Positions 11,191 to 23,722 of a DNA stretch of 64,000 nt are shown in pieces. Made by a program: the position numbers and the translations under genes. Source of the DNA: Lepidodermella squamata (Eukaryota > Gastrotricha); NCBI GenBank assembly GCA_047495785.1, contig JBLDXI010000025.1, positions 1,116,001 through 1,180,000 on the forward strand. The letters run 5' to 3'. Each line of letters begins with the position of its first letter. Position 1 is the first letter of the stretch. The notes beneath the pieces were generated by a model. That model did no database searches, was not told where the DNA came from, and was given only the letters and a program-made list of their open reading frames with translations.

Positions 11191-12730
11191 TCAACACCAT
11201 TTAATCGTGTTCAACAAAACCAGAATAAATAATGTCAATTGAACCGGAGATTTCGAAGCAGCGGAGTCGACGTAGCCAACAATTTGGCTGTTAAATTAGT
11301 TGCATAAGATAGGAGGTTGAATAAGGTAGGTTAGGAGCAATTCACAAACCTCTTCTTTATGCATTTAGGGAACGGAGACAAATCAGTATCGTGTCTGTAG
11401 GGCCTGTCCGAAGGACAATCGTCGCAATTTTCCTCGTCATAGCATCCTCGCAGTCCTAATTCAAAATGTGTGTAAATAAGCGAAAACAGACTAAAAGTCG
11501 AGAAATACCACAGAGGCATCGCACAGCCGTCTTTAAAAGAGAATACGAAAATTAGAAACTTAAAAGCCAGTTTTAGTGGAATTACTCTTTAGCTATGCAT
11601 TTTGTGCTATTGCCGCGTTTACAAGGCCATGACCGACCGGGTAAAGAACAAGGCCTGCATTTAGCTTCATCTATTCCATTCGCGCAATCCTGTATAATCA
11701 AAAAGATCCATGACGTTCATTACAACGTTCATCTCACCCACCTTAACATTATCACAGACTTTCCTGTTAAAGAAACGATGGTTTGTGATTGGATAGGCAA
11801 TGAGATAAGTGACTCACAGATTTGAGATGCACATTGTGGAACCAGGGCACAGGTATTTTCTATTTTTCAACGGGCAAGTCGAGCAATTCTTCTCGTCGAA
11901 TCCATTGACACAATCGACCTTGCCGTCACAAATGCGATCCGGTTTGATGCATTGCGTCGAATCGCCACATCGCTCTGACCTACGTCCAGTGCACTGGATT
12001 GCACTTAATGCTTATTATTGCCCAAGCGTAAATAGCTAAGAAAAGTTACCTCCTTTTCACAATAGGTTTCATCTTTTCCATCGGCGCATTCTTTGACGCC
12101 GCTGCACAAGATTTTCTCGCCGATCCAAACGAGACTTTCCGTTACATTGTCAATTTCCGCCAAAGATACGCATTTATTGTTTCCGCATTGGAATTGCCCA
12201 AGCTCGCACAAACAAGACGACTCGTCGGTTGAATCATTCGGGCAATTGATCACTCCGTCGCAAATTTCGCGTTTCCTAATGCATGTACCGTCGTTGCAAG
12301 ACGCTTGGCCACGCTTGATGCATTCCAACTCTACAAAAAATTGATTATTCGACTATGAATCGACCGAACTGAAGCGAAAGATATTACTTTTTATCGCGAT
12401 TCGAGCCTGGTCTGTCAGCGAGGTGATCGGTCGTACTGTAATTAGATGACCCAGTTTTAACTAGAATGCTGCTCTGTACCGATAAGACCTACCGTTGGTG
12501 GAGGCGTTACCACTTACTAAAAGATTAAGGGTAAAAGATGCAACTAGAACTGCTGGTAATCTTACCGTTACTCGAATTTGTTTGATTGGTTTCGTTAAAG
12601 CCACCCTGATTTTTTTATTAGAACATACTTGCACCAGATGCTGAAGGCTTACCTGGCTTAATGAGCTAGTGATAAAAATCGACCATGTTATCACTAAAAA
12701 CAGCAGTGTTCTGAGATAATCGAAGCTCAT
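11191..12730 (-). CDS. LDL-receptor class A repeat protein, probably GPI-anchored, with one frameshift
   Basis: Eleven exons (12653-12730, 12566-12605, 12493-12516, 12388-12435, 12050-12330, 11818-11993, 11742-11763, 11586-11689, 11509-11530, 11350-11455, 11191-11287) splice in phase, with introns of about 47-59 nt. The first exon is a signal peptide ending SSLSQ. An Asn/Thr-rich stretch follows, then about four LDLa repeats with calcium-binding ends such as DSTDESSC, DGKDETYC, NGFDEKNC and NGIDEAKC. The C-terminus (SKSPVQLTLFILVLLNTIKWC) is hydrophobic after small residues, which fits a GPI signal. In exon 10 the reading DCEDA must shift by one base near 11442 to give YDEENCDDC, so one base appears missing. 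This is either a sequencing error or a broken gene. It is probably a surface receptor or binding protein. Confidence 0.75.
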
Positions 12731-13461
12731 TCTCCTGCGGTATAATTTTCTAAAATAACCAAGATTTTATTAATATAAAGTAGTTCTTGATATATATAAT
12801 GTCAAGGTAGCAAATTCTTCACTTTTATCGTTTTTTGCTTATGGGAGCACGTAGTATGTGGCTGCTAGTTAACATTTGTTGTAGTATGCTGGCTGACACA
12901 CGAATAATAGTGGAAAATGCGCGTAAAAAGTAAGAATGCACTGGCATGAGGGCATTTGAGTGAAGAATTGTTTACGCATCAGTCATGCGACCAGTGATAT
13001 GAAAGTGTTAATTCAAGCTCGGAATTCGCATCTTACAATTTTTTTGAATTCCACATAGCTCGAAAAACTACTGTTCTTTTTGAAATCTAGCTCAGCAATA
13101 TAAAATATAACGGAGTAAAAGTGTGTATCTGTTTCAAAGAGCTGGATCTATTTCCGCGTATTTTTATTTTCATCGCATTCAAAACAACACCATGGCTAAA
13201 ATCAAAGTTCCAATTGTTCCAGTTTTATTCTCTGAAAATGAGCTTGTCCGAAGACCAGGGGACCAGATATCGTCTTTGCTGGGGCATAGTCTACCAGTTC
13301 ATATCTAAGGTCATGTGACTCATGGCAAGTGTTATTTTAAAAGCCTGGCACCTAGGTGAATTGCAGCAATAAAATCACGACACACTAAAGATTATACTCC
13401 TGCCTGAAGCAAGGAAGTATCTTGTTCAATACTTTATTTTACTCAATTTTCGGTCTCCCAA
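12731..13461. other. Divergent intergenic region between the LDLa and ABCB genes
   Basis: This is a shared 5' region of divergently transcribed genes. AT-rich; short ORFs at 13121-13318 have no support. Promoters of both neighbours should lie here. Confidence 0.4.
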
Positions 13462-16400
13462 ATGAATGAAAACGAAGTCGAGGCCGAATCACATGGCCGG
13501 GCTGTAAAAGCAAAGAAATCATCGATAAATCTCCGAGATTTTGGTCACCTCATATTATTTAGATTCGCAGATCGGAAGGATGTTTTGTTGATGATTTTTG
13601 GCTCTTTTCTTGCCCTTGCTCAAGGCGCAGGCGGCCCAGCGTCGACAAACATCTATAGATCAATCATCGATGGATTGATAACATTTAATCCATGTTGGGA
13701 CGAAGTGAGGCAGCAGCTTCAAAACTCATCCCTTGATAACACATCCTCCATCGATTTGGAGAAGGTTTCGAAGTATAGAAAGGAATTTCTTTACGCGAAG
13801 TCAGCCCTGGAGATGGTTGGGCCTTACTGTGGATATTGTGCGCTGACTGGAATTCTTTTGATGGTTACCGGGGTTTTAGGAGGACATCTTTGGAACCTAA
13901 CCACTCAGCGGCAGATTCTTGAATTAAGGACCAATTTATTCAAAGCTATCCTAAATAAGGACATATCGTGGTTCGACAGGCGACAAACTGGTAGTCTGAA
14001 TCACACTCTTTTCGAGTAAGTCTTATCCTATTCGCAGACTGAACTAATTTAAATTCACTTAAGGCAAGTTCGGAAGATCGAGCAAAGTTTGGGTATGAAC
14101 ATGCATCTAGCTCTTTTCTACATTGGAGGGGTATTCACCGGTTACATCAACGCTTTCATTGCGGACTGGAAAGTTGCTCTGGTCATGTTTGCTTTCAGTC
14201 CACCTCAACTCCTCGCATTCGCAGCTATGGTGAAATACACTAGGAAGTTCGCGACCAACCAGTCTAATTCTTACAAGGAAGCTGGAGCTATCTCGTACGA
14301 AGTCTTGGCTGGGTCTAGAACAGTTGCTGCATTCAACAGACAGGAATATGAAGTTGATAGGTACCGAAAAAGCCTGGCTGATACAGTTCACTGGGGTGTA
14401 AGAAAATGCATGGCTACTGGTATTGGTCAAGGGACTGTTCAAATGCTAACAGCTGCTTCAGTCGTTATCACATGGTGGTGGGGTAACAGGTACAGTTATA
14501 CATCTCAGTTATTCAAACGGTAATTGATCGATTTTCAGCATTTCTCAATCTGGAGGAACGGTTATTCAAATCATTATGTGTGTCAACATGGCGGCGATCT
14601 ACTTGACTAATCTCTCCCGGGTTTATGAACTGACAGCTGTGGGTCTCGTGGCTATGAAGGACGTGTTGTCTGTTATAGACGAACCCTCGAAAATCAACAA
14701 TTTTGATGATAGAGGTTTAAAGCCTACTAGCTTGAAAGGAAACATCGAATTCAAAAGCGTTGCATTCTCCTACCCATCTCGTCCTGGCAGTGCTATACTA
14801 AAGGATTTAAGCTTCAAGCTTGAAAGGGGTCAAACGATTGCCTTGGTCGGGCCGTCTGGAAGTGGAAAGTCGACGATACTGAACCTGCTTCTTCGGCTAT
14901 ACGAAGCTACGGGAGGCCAAATAATATTGGATGGTGTTGACATCAAAGATCTGAACATTCGTTGGCTCAGGCAGCAAATCGGAGTTGTTGGTCAGGAACC
15001 AGTACTTTTCGACCTCACCATATTGGAAAACATCAAATTGGGTGCGTTGGAACCGGAAAAAGTAACTGATCAGCAGGTCATTGAAGCCGCTAAACTCTCT
15101 CATGCTCATGACTTCATTTCGAAACTCCCAATGGGATATCAGACAAAGATCGGCGAGAGAGGTGCACAGTTATCTGGCGGTCAAAGGCAAAGAATCGCTA
15201 TAGCAAGGGCGTTGGTCTCAAATCCTAAAATCCTTATTCTCGACGAAGCAACGAGTGCGTTAGACTCGACAAGTGAAAAATTGGTTCAGGATGCGTTGGA
15301 TCAAGCTAGCGTTGGAAGGACTACTCTGATCATTGCCCATCGTTTATCAACCATCAGGAATGCCGATATTATTGCTGTGATAAACGAAGGTCGAGTCGAG
15401 GAGTTAGGAACTCACAATGGGTTACTGGGGAGAGATGGATTATACGCTAGACTGGTGAAGAATCAGCGGGAAGAACCATCTTCAATACTTGATGACACGC
15501 TTCACTATGTACCGAAAAGTGATATTTCAATTCACTTTGGCGATGATTCCAACCATGAGTCGTCTGATAAGTGGTCAAATAAGGATGAGGAATCGCAACA
15601 AGGCCCTGATGGCGCTGGCTTCTTAGGAATTATACCTTCAATAAAAAAAGTAGTCTTAGATTGGGGCAGACCGGAGATTGTTCATAGCGCTACCTGCATC
15701 GGTATCGCCGTGTTAGTCAGCATTCACCAACCTATCACCGCTTACATAGGAAGTGAATTCATCGGAACTTTTTGCCCTGGGGAGTCGGACAAACAGCGTT
15801 TATACACCCTGATGGCTATTCAGATTTCAACCGGAATATTCACAGCTTGCGTCATGACTATCGAATCGTGGCTCTACGGAGTTATCGCAGAGCGGCTAAC
15901 TGAAAGAGTAAGAGGTCGACTATTAGGAAAATTCCTTAGAATGGACGCAGCATGGCTGGATCAAACGAAAAATCAGCCTTCAGCTCTGAATTCTTCCTTG
16001 GACAGAGACACAGTTGATATCAGAGGGGTAACATTCATTATTACATTCGAGCCAATGTTCAAGTTTAATTCGATTTAGGCTAGTGGAATCTTTCTGAACA
16101 ATATCCTCGGATCCTTTTCATCACTTATGATAGCTGTCGTTTTCTCCGCTGTATTACAATGGGAAGTACTGCTAGCTGTTGTGATTATAGTACCACTCAT
16201 ATTCCTATCTACGGCTATCTCAAGTAGGAAGACTCTAATCGCTGGATCTGATCGTGAATTTAGAACCCTTGTCTCAAATGCTACCCAAGCTATGGCTAAC
16301 ATGAGGACAGTCATGTTTCTCAGGCTTGAGCCTTACTTCCTCAACCAATTTACACAACATTATTCATCTTTGGTTGGGGAGGCCGTCATGCAGGAACTGA

Positions 16401-17473
16401 AGATATCGCCGTTCCTTCAATTCAACCGTTGTGGCGCCATGCTAGCGGCCTCGATAATTTTCAGCCTCGGTGCGTACTTGATCGACCGTAAAGAGACTAA
16501 TATCGTCGATTTGGTCCGCATTTACACCCTCGTTGTCTTCTGCGCGACAGCTGCTGGTCGCAAAAATGATTCTATAGCAGATGCTGAAACAGCCAAAAAT
16601 GCTGTCAGAAAAATTTCTGAAACTCTCGCGTACGAAAACCAAATCGATAAGGAAGATCCGAAAACTGGCGAATCTATCGCATTCCAGAATTTCACCTGTT
16701 CAATTGCGAAAACTTCGAGTGAGATTGAGTTTAGAGAAGTTACTTTTGCCTACCCTAGTCGGCCTAAATCAAGAATTCTCAATGGACTCTCGTTCAAGAT
16801 AATAGCCGGGGAGAATGTGGCATTCTGCGGAACAAGTGGCTGCGGAAAATCCACAATATTGAACCTTCTTCAACGGAATTACGATCCAGATTCTGGAGCA
16901 ATATTCGTTGATGGGGGTGATATCAGGCTGGCAAATGTCAGAGACCTTCGTTCTAACATTAGTGTTGTATCTCAAGAGCCTACCCTTTTCGCAATAAGCG
17001 TTAGGGATAACATCGCCTATGGAACAAAGGATCACAGAATCAAGCCATCTGATGAAGTGATTGAAGATGCCTGTGAACGAGCAAATGTTACCAGTTTCGT
17101 CTCTAAGCTACAAAACGGCTTGGAAACTACTGTTGGAGAAAGAGGAGCTCAACTATCTGGCGGGCAAAAGCAGCGAGTTGCAATAGCTAGAGCCCTAGTG
17201 AGAAATCCTTCAATCATGCTACTCGATGAAGCAACGTCGGCTTTGGATACTGAAAGTGAACGGATTGTCCAAGATGCTCTGGACCAGGCATCAAGAGGAC
17301 GGACTAGTTTGACCATCGCTCATCGACTGTCGACCATTCAGCAGTGTGATAGGATCTTCGTCATGGATCAAGGAAAAATAGTGGAGCAAGGTAGTCATAA
17401 TGAATTGATGGCTGCAAGAGGAATCTATTATTCACTTCATCTGATCCAATTATCGAAAAACATAACAAACTGA
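13462..17473 (+). CDS. ABCB-type full transporter (P-glycoprotein family)
   Basis: An ATP-driven exporter of lipophilic compounds in the plasma membrane, by family. Four exons (13462-14015, 14064-14489, 14539-16027, 16079-17473; introns 48-51 nt) encode 1287 residues, the normal length for an ABCB full transporter. The order is TMD1, NBD1, acidic linker, TMD2, NBD2. NBD1 has Walker A GPSGSGKS (from about 431), signature LSGGQ (about 538) and ILILDEATSALD. NBD2 has GTSGCGKS (about 1074), LSGGQ (about 1182) and IMLLDEATSALD, each followed by an IAHRLST H-loop. All motifs are intact. The first extracellular loop has NSS and NTS glycosylation sites. The start ATG is preceded by no in-frame extension. 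It stands alone, divergent from the LDLa gene. Confidence 0.95.
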
Positions 17474-17556
17474 ACAAAAAATTACTCCATTTACTCAAAT
17501 ATATCATTTCAATGAATTGTCAGTATTCAGGTCCATTATTGGGAAACTTCGGTTGT

Positions 17557-17814
17557 TCAAGGAATCTGGTTCTTGCTCAGACGGTTCAGCTTGTGATCGA
17601 CGGGGCGGTACTCGGGTCGCTCATACAATATTTTGCCGTCATTACTGCCTGAAGGGACGAAAACTTCAAGGCTTTTAGCATTGGCTTTCGGGTTGATTTT
17701 CGCAGCTGGACCCATTGGCATGGCAGCTTTCCCAACAAACAGCCGGTTTTTGCTGGCTAGGGTGAAAGTGAATAAGGCGAGAGCAAGGATTAGTCCAAAA
17801 GCGAAACGAGCCAT
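17557..17814 (-). CDS. Small secreted protein, family not recognised
   Basis: A single exon of 85 residues. The ATG at 17814 opens a signal peptide (MARFAFGLILALALFTFTLA); the longer reading starts with GTG and is not used. The mature part is basic, without cysteines, and has Lys/Ala/Pro-rich and Arg-rich stretches (KINPKANAKS, ERPEYRPVDHK). It might be a processed peptide or a cuticle- or matrix-type protein. No domain is recognised and no function can be assigned. It lies 83 nt from the 3' end of the ABCB gene on the opposite strand. Confidence 0.5.
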   Translation of the reverse strand: MARFAFGLILALALFTFTLASKNRLFVGKAAMPMGPAAKINPKANAKSLEVFVPSGSNDGKILYERPEYRPVDHKLNRLSKNQIP

Positions 17815-19010
17815 TCTCTGTGAAATCACCGGTTTTAAAAATAATCTCACTATAGAATAAAAACGACTAGAATGAACTGAAAATGTTGCGACCCACAGTG
17901 TTTACATCGGAAACACTTGACGGAAATTTGGGACAAATAAAGCGTGAAATTTGGCGCCTTTTCAAATTCATTAATCGAATGTTAAATCATGCGAGCTTGA
18001 TCGTATGGAATCTTCTTTTGCTTATAGGGCAGAAAATGTAACATTTTTGCGAGTGACGATTAGTCCCACTTGAGCAATGAATTGAGTCGGAAGGCGCGTA
18101 GGGATTTCCTGACCAGGGATCAATCGGAAATCTGTATTGTGATTGAAGACTTGATATGCCATTCAAACAAAGCTTTCATGGCGACTTCAGGTTGATGAGC
18201 TTCCTGCCCCAGAAAAGAACTAAATTCCCTCGACACTTTGAAATATGAAAACCGGAATCATGAGTCAAATTTATCCGAATCATCGATTTTTTTTTATTTC
18301 ATCGTTATATTAAAGAATGGCACCAAATAAATCAGTGAATTACGTAACCCGTGCTGCAATTCATCCTCATTCTCCAAATTCAAATGATAAAGTAATAACA
18401 GCTTGTAAAGAAATAGAAAAACTCAGTTATTTTTGCCATATATTTTTCGCATATTTTAGCGGCGCTTCTAGTTGAAGCCACAATTTAGAGAGTGGCAAAA
18501 GCGTCTCGGGATGATGACAGCAATCAGACATATATAAGTAGACCCGCATTATGTATGATTTCCTCATAAAATTATACGAGCTGCTGTTTCAAGCACGGAA
18601 AATAGACGTGTAAAAATATGCTGATATCTTTGCCAGCTTTGACGTAAATCAGTAAATAAAAAAACACGAATGGTGTTTCTTTTTCTTCATAATAAGAAAA
18701 CATATTGTTGCGGTAGTTGCGCGATGTAAAAGGTGTAGCTTTGATTTTATACAAAATTTCATATGTAGTTGCAATAACATTCAGTAATTTATAGTATGAA
18801 AAGTAATGTGAGCTGCAGAGGGTCAGAAATCCGAAAAATCAGCCCGAATTCATAAAGAGAGCGATAAGCATTTTTAGGTAAGAATTTGAATAGTAGTTTT
18901 AGAGGATTTCTGACCACCCTGAAGTGACATTTTGAGGATTATGATACAAGAGGTTGAAGTAACGTAACAGGAAAGAAAGAAAGAAGGTTTGCTGCGATGA
19001 GAAGCGCGCA
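17815..19010. other. Intergenic, nothing recognised
   Basis: This is AT-rich, with the promoter side of the small secreted gene at the left and the likely 3' UTR of the gene ending at 19011 at the right. There are no supported ORFs, repeats or RNA genes. Confidence 0.4.
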
Positions 19011-22000
19011 TTAAGCGCCTGTGTAATAGGAGCCTTGATCAGGCTTGGGCGGTGTGAAGATGATGAGGGAGACGTGCACCATGACGGCGACGAAAGTCAC
19101 GCAGATGACAACGATGATGGACCAGCAGATGATGCGGCTTATCGTCAAATTCGAGCAGTTGCAGCCGTAACACCGCATGCCGCAGCATTGAGTCACTGCG
19201 ACGGTGGTCGACGAGTGCGATGAACGCAAAAGTTCGAGGTCGGCGGCGTTTGCGTTCGCGATTGAGCCGGGCGGGCCGCGTTTGATCGCGGCGCCGGGGT
19301 ACAGCTCCTCGCCGCATACCGCCAGCAGGCTGGTGTTGCCCGACGATAGGAACGGCGTGCTCGGGTTGTTGGGGTTCAGCAAGTTCAACCCGGACTGCTG
19401 GTGCTGGACGGGGGCCTGCAGCGGCGCCGCAGACACCTGTTGCTGGTTCTGCTGCTGCGTCTGTTGGGGCTGGTTCGGAGCAAAGTTTGTCACTGGAGCT
19501 GCAAAAACAAAAACAGCGTTATAAAAACTGGGACTAAGGACAAATCGCCACTATAGGCCTGGGGGAGATCGATAAAACGCGAGAAAAATAAATCACTTTC
19601 CCTCGCTCTAGTGCCACTAAAGACACATTTGGAGGATTTCAGAAATGTCAAAACAATAATGCTAAACTGAAAGGAAATCGATAAAATTCTGAGTCCAGTA
19701 GCAGGACATTTGTCGAGTGACAAATCTCAGAAAATGACCCCCACAAGAGACCGATCTGGGTATTCTCAGAACCAGCAAGTTTCCAGGAGAAATAAAATTC
19801 AACATATTATCAAGAATTCGATATAGAATTCGCGATATAAAATTTGTAGAGCAGACTGCCATTTCTTCATATTCTGAGATAAGGCAATTTCCTGCGCTTT
19901 AAAATAGTTCTGGTCGCAGTCGATTAATTGTAAAATTAAAGGAAAAATCTTTTCTTGGTTTCTCACGTATAGGAAAACTCCGTTTGCTCATTGTGGACCG
20001 AAAATTGAATGTTTATTCAGGTGATCAACCATAAAATGAAATTCGAAGAAATCTCTCTTTATTTCCTTTAAAAGGCTACACCTTCACCGGGAAACCTTTC
20101 TCAATCCTAATTAAGCAAAAATCCTGAAGAATTGCTGCTTTGCATGTTATGACTTCCTATATTGCAATGGCCTTCCGATTCAATGATTATAAGTTATGCA
20201 GAAAATCTTTCTGCGGTGATTATCTTGTGCTGAATAAATTATTCGTAAAATGTGAACGCAGACTGCACTGTTACTAATATGCATGTCTTACTAATGTCAA
20301 TTTTCTAGATATGCAGATAGCTTCAAGGCGGACTTAGCCAACATCCAGTGAATAGAAGACCTGAATAGGATCTTATGGTGTCTATTACGTTATAAAACAG
20401 GACTTTTTTAAACTAGAGCGTTCCGAAATTTAAAAAAAACGTCTAACCCCGTAAAAAACCCTAGTGTCGGATAAATCGGTACTTTTTACACTTATCAAAT
20501 AAATACTTACATAAAAAAATATTCAAGCTGGAAAAGTTAACAGTCAAACTTTTTTTCGGATCAGAATAATGAGTAACCAACTTAAATTTCCTATCTCCGC
20601 TTAAATTATCGTACGAAAACAAAACACAGGAAGCCTAGTAGGCTTCACGCAACTAAGCTATGAAATTTGAGGTGCGAATGATGAAGGAAGATGAGGAATG
20701 AGTAATGAAGACAGACTTACTGCATTCACATGCTACGCCTAGATAACTAGGCCGTAGCACAACCGAGTTATTTTTGATAAACTGCTCGAATTTCATAATT
20801 CGAGGCCGGGGTATGTTCGAGTAAGGCCCTAACGAGCCGTTCAGCGATCCAGCCATATTCATGGGCGGCGTCGACGGCACCATGGAGTAATTCGCCGAAT
20901 ACATCGCAGCCTCGAATTGCTGCTGCTGTTGCGTTCCAGAAATTACCGAATTGTCAATGGCAGTGTTGTTGAGAAAATTCGCTAGATGAGCGGCTGTGAC
21001 TTGCTGCTGCGCGTGGCTAGGACCCGGGGACATGAGCAATCCAGGCCCGATGCCGCCCATCGAAACCCCGCCGTGCATTTGCTGCGGAGGCACGGGGCTG
21101 GAACTGTTCTGCGGCGATTGCATCATATTTTGATGGTAATGGTGGTGCTGGTGTTGCTGGTGCTGTTGAGCCGGCGAAGAGCCGGCTGTGCCGTCGAACA
21201 TGTCACGGCTGAGTATTTACCACCCGCGACATATCAAGTAAAGGACGCGGCTAACTAAACATGGACGCATAAAAGATATCATAGGCAAAAAATTAACGAG
21301 TGCGATTCCGTCGAGTATCGAGCCATGGGGCAATAAAAAAGTATGCGTGCGCGCTAATGGCTGGCTATAATGATCGCGAGCTCGTTCTATACGTTCCACT
21401 TGGCCGCGAAAATCAAAACCAGACGCCGCCGCGGTGAGCGCATAAAATTATCATAATCGCCGCGGGAGGTGAGCTTGTTTCGGTTTTTATCTGCTCAATC
21501 GAACTCGAAAAAAGTGCGGCCGATATACCAGAAAGAGGACATTTAATACTTGAGGTCCTACTGTGTGCACTAATAAGTGGGCGTCGGAGATCGGCGACAA
21601 GAAAAAAGAGCGAGCTTCTAGGCATCGTCAATTGAATCTCGTCGATTGGTTGTTATCTGCGGCGCGCGAAGAAAAAAGAGCCGCCGCAACATGATAATCA
21701 CTTCGTTACGCTGTGAAAATTGGCGGCTGGCTATACATGATAATAACAATTTGTTGCGCGGTCGAATTCTCAGATGGCGCCCGCTGTGGACAGCTGAAGC
21801 AGCAGAAGCATCATGAGCTTACAGCATCGATCGCGGTCGTAAAACGGCACGCATTTCCGGAGCGCGCGCAGGAAAAAACGCAAACTTTTTCTCCGCGACG
21901 TATTGAATTATTCTTCGCTCGCTCTGTCTCAACACTCAATCAGTCACGGGCCGCGAAAAATTTTTCGCAATATTTTTATGACTTGATAATAATATCATAA

Positions 22001-23722
22001 ACTATTGATATCTAATATATAGAGCGAGAGAGAGAAAGGGACTCGAGCTCTACTCGAAAATACGGAAATTGCTGCTATGGTAAGCTTTATTAGCTGAAAA
22101 GTAGCAACGACTGTTTGCTGGCTCTGTGATATTGATCACACGGCAAACAGACGTAGATGCGGAGTCGAGGCACATGTAGAAATGTACACGGAGCGCATCA
22201 ATCGATATCTATTTGCTCAGATGTCGTCTCGTAAGACGCGTGTAAATCAATTCAAACAGGTGTTTTTGCTACACTCAGCACACACGCTCAATTGCGCCCT
22301 TAGACGCCAGATGAGATTAAAATAAATTTTACAAGTTATGAAATCAGCACTCATCCAAAATATATACATATATATTACTCGTCACTGCGGCGTAATTTTA
22401 GCAGTAGCTATTTATTGCTACCAAAATGTAAAAATTAGTTAGAACGTCCAGAATTGGACATTTTTTAAGTTTCAGAAAATTAGTATACATTTAAAAAATT
22501 CGGAAATTTGAAATAAATGGCTGAAACTAGAAAAACGAGTTTTATAGAATTAATTAAACCTAATACCAACTTTAGGAACTGAATGCTTCTCTTACAGGCA
22601 ACAATTTAATTTTGCAACCCTATAAAACCTACGTTGGACGAATTGATGATGGTGGTAGAAAGTATTGGGCAGTTGATTGGCGACATGAGCTGCTACTGCC
22701 ACCTGCTGAACAGGAACCTGCTGTGACGGTATGATCGGTGAATTAGGCCTAGGACTGCCATGGCCACGCATGGTCGAAGCAGGCGAGACTGAGCCAGCAT
22801 GTCTCGCCGGGTTGAAATCGAATGAAACAACCGTAGTGGTAGTTGTAAGAACAGGCTGTTTGCCAGGGTTCAAAGCGTGTTGCTGTGAGGTCGACGTAGT
22901 TAACACGGCCTGATTTGGGACTTTAGCTTTGCCGTGCTGATTCATCCCAGTCTCAGGCAAGGGCGGTAAGGCTGATGGCAGGTAGGTTATCGTAGAAGAC
23001 TTGCTAGGCGATGTTGACAGGATCGGATGGTTGTTACGCTTTAGTGAATTCGACTCGTGGTGATGCTCTCGATAGTGACCATGAGCTTTTACAGACGTAT
23101 TGCCAGAACTTGCTGAGTTAACAACCTTATTCTGTCGATAAGGGGAGGAAGATCCCAAGGGCATAGCTTGAAATTCTTCTAATTCCGGAATCGACGCCTT
23201 GGTAGGCTGGGCAGGTAGGAAGCGTAATAACTTTCGTTTTCGGTAAATATTCACCTGATGGTGAGGTAGCGGTAATGTCGATGAGCTGCCGTAGTCTTTA
23301 TAGCTATGAATGGGTTGTTTTTTCACGACACTAGGGTCGAATTCTTCATCGAGGGAAGAAACCGATGATGACGAGGAACATTGCGAGGAAGACGTAGATG
23401 CCGCGTAGTTATCAGCCGCGCCGCTTGAGTGAACCGCCGCTACACTAGGTGCTTCTAAACTCGCTTGGCGGGGCCGTTCTAAGGCATGAATCAAAACGGA
23501 CGGGCAGAATCGCTCAGGGTCTTCGCCTGATTTCGACGATGATTTGTCGTCGTGTTGCACTGGGATTTCGATGATTTTCCCAGGTACTTTAACGGCAGTT
23601 AACGGCAACAAAGTCGTGTGTTGGTAGGTAGTTAATTTGACTGAACTTGGATTAGCCTGGCTCCGGCGAGGTAAACCAGATGGCTGCTGTTGCTGCGATG
23701 TTGAGGAGGAGGACGAAGCCAT
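19011..23722 (-). CDS. Gln/Ser-rich protein with C-terminal membrane segment
   Basis: Three exons (22596-23722, 20721-21208, 19011-19498) join in compatible phase to 700 residues; introns are 1.2-1.4 kb, far longer than elsewhere here. Most of the protein is low-complexity and probably disordered: Ser runs, Gln runs, His-rich (HQQHQHHHYHQ) and Thr runs. Near the C-terminus a Cys cluster (CCGMRCYGCNC) precedes one hydrophobic segment (IICWSIIVVICVTFVAVMV) and a short tail ending SYYTGA. That suggests a single-pass or tail-anchored protein with a long cytoplasmic region, possibly palmitoylated. The ATG at 23722 is the first in frame, but the frame stays open 21 nt upstream to an acceptor-like TAG, so more 5' exons may exist. 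It may be the 3' part of the gene at 25.4-28 kb. Family not recognised. Confidence 0.6.
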
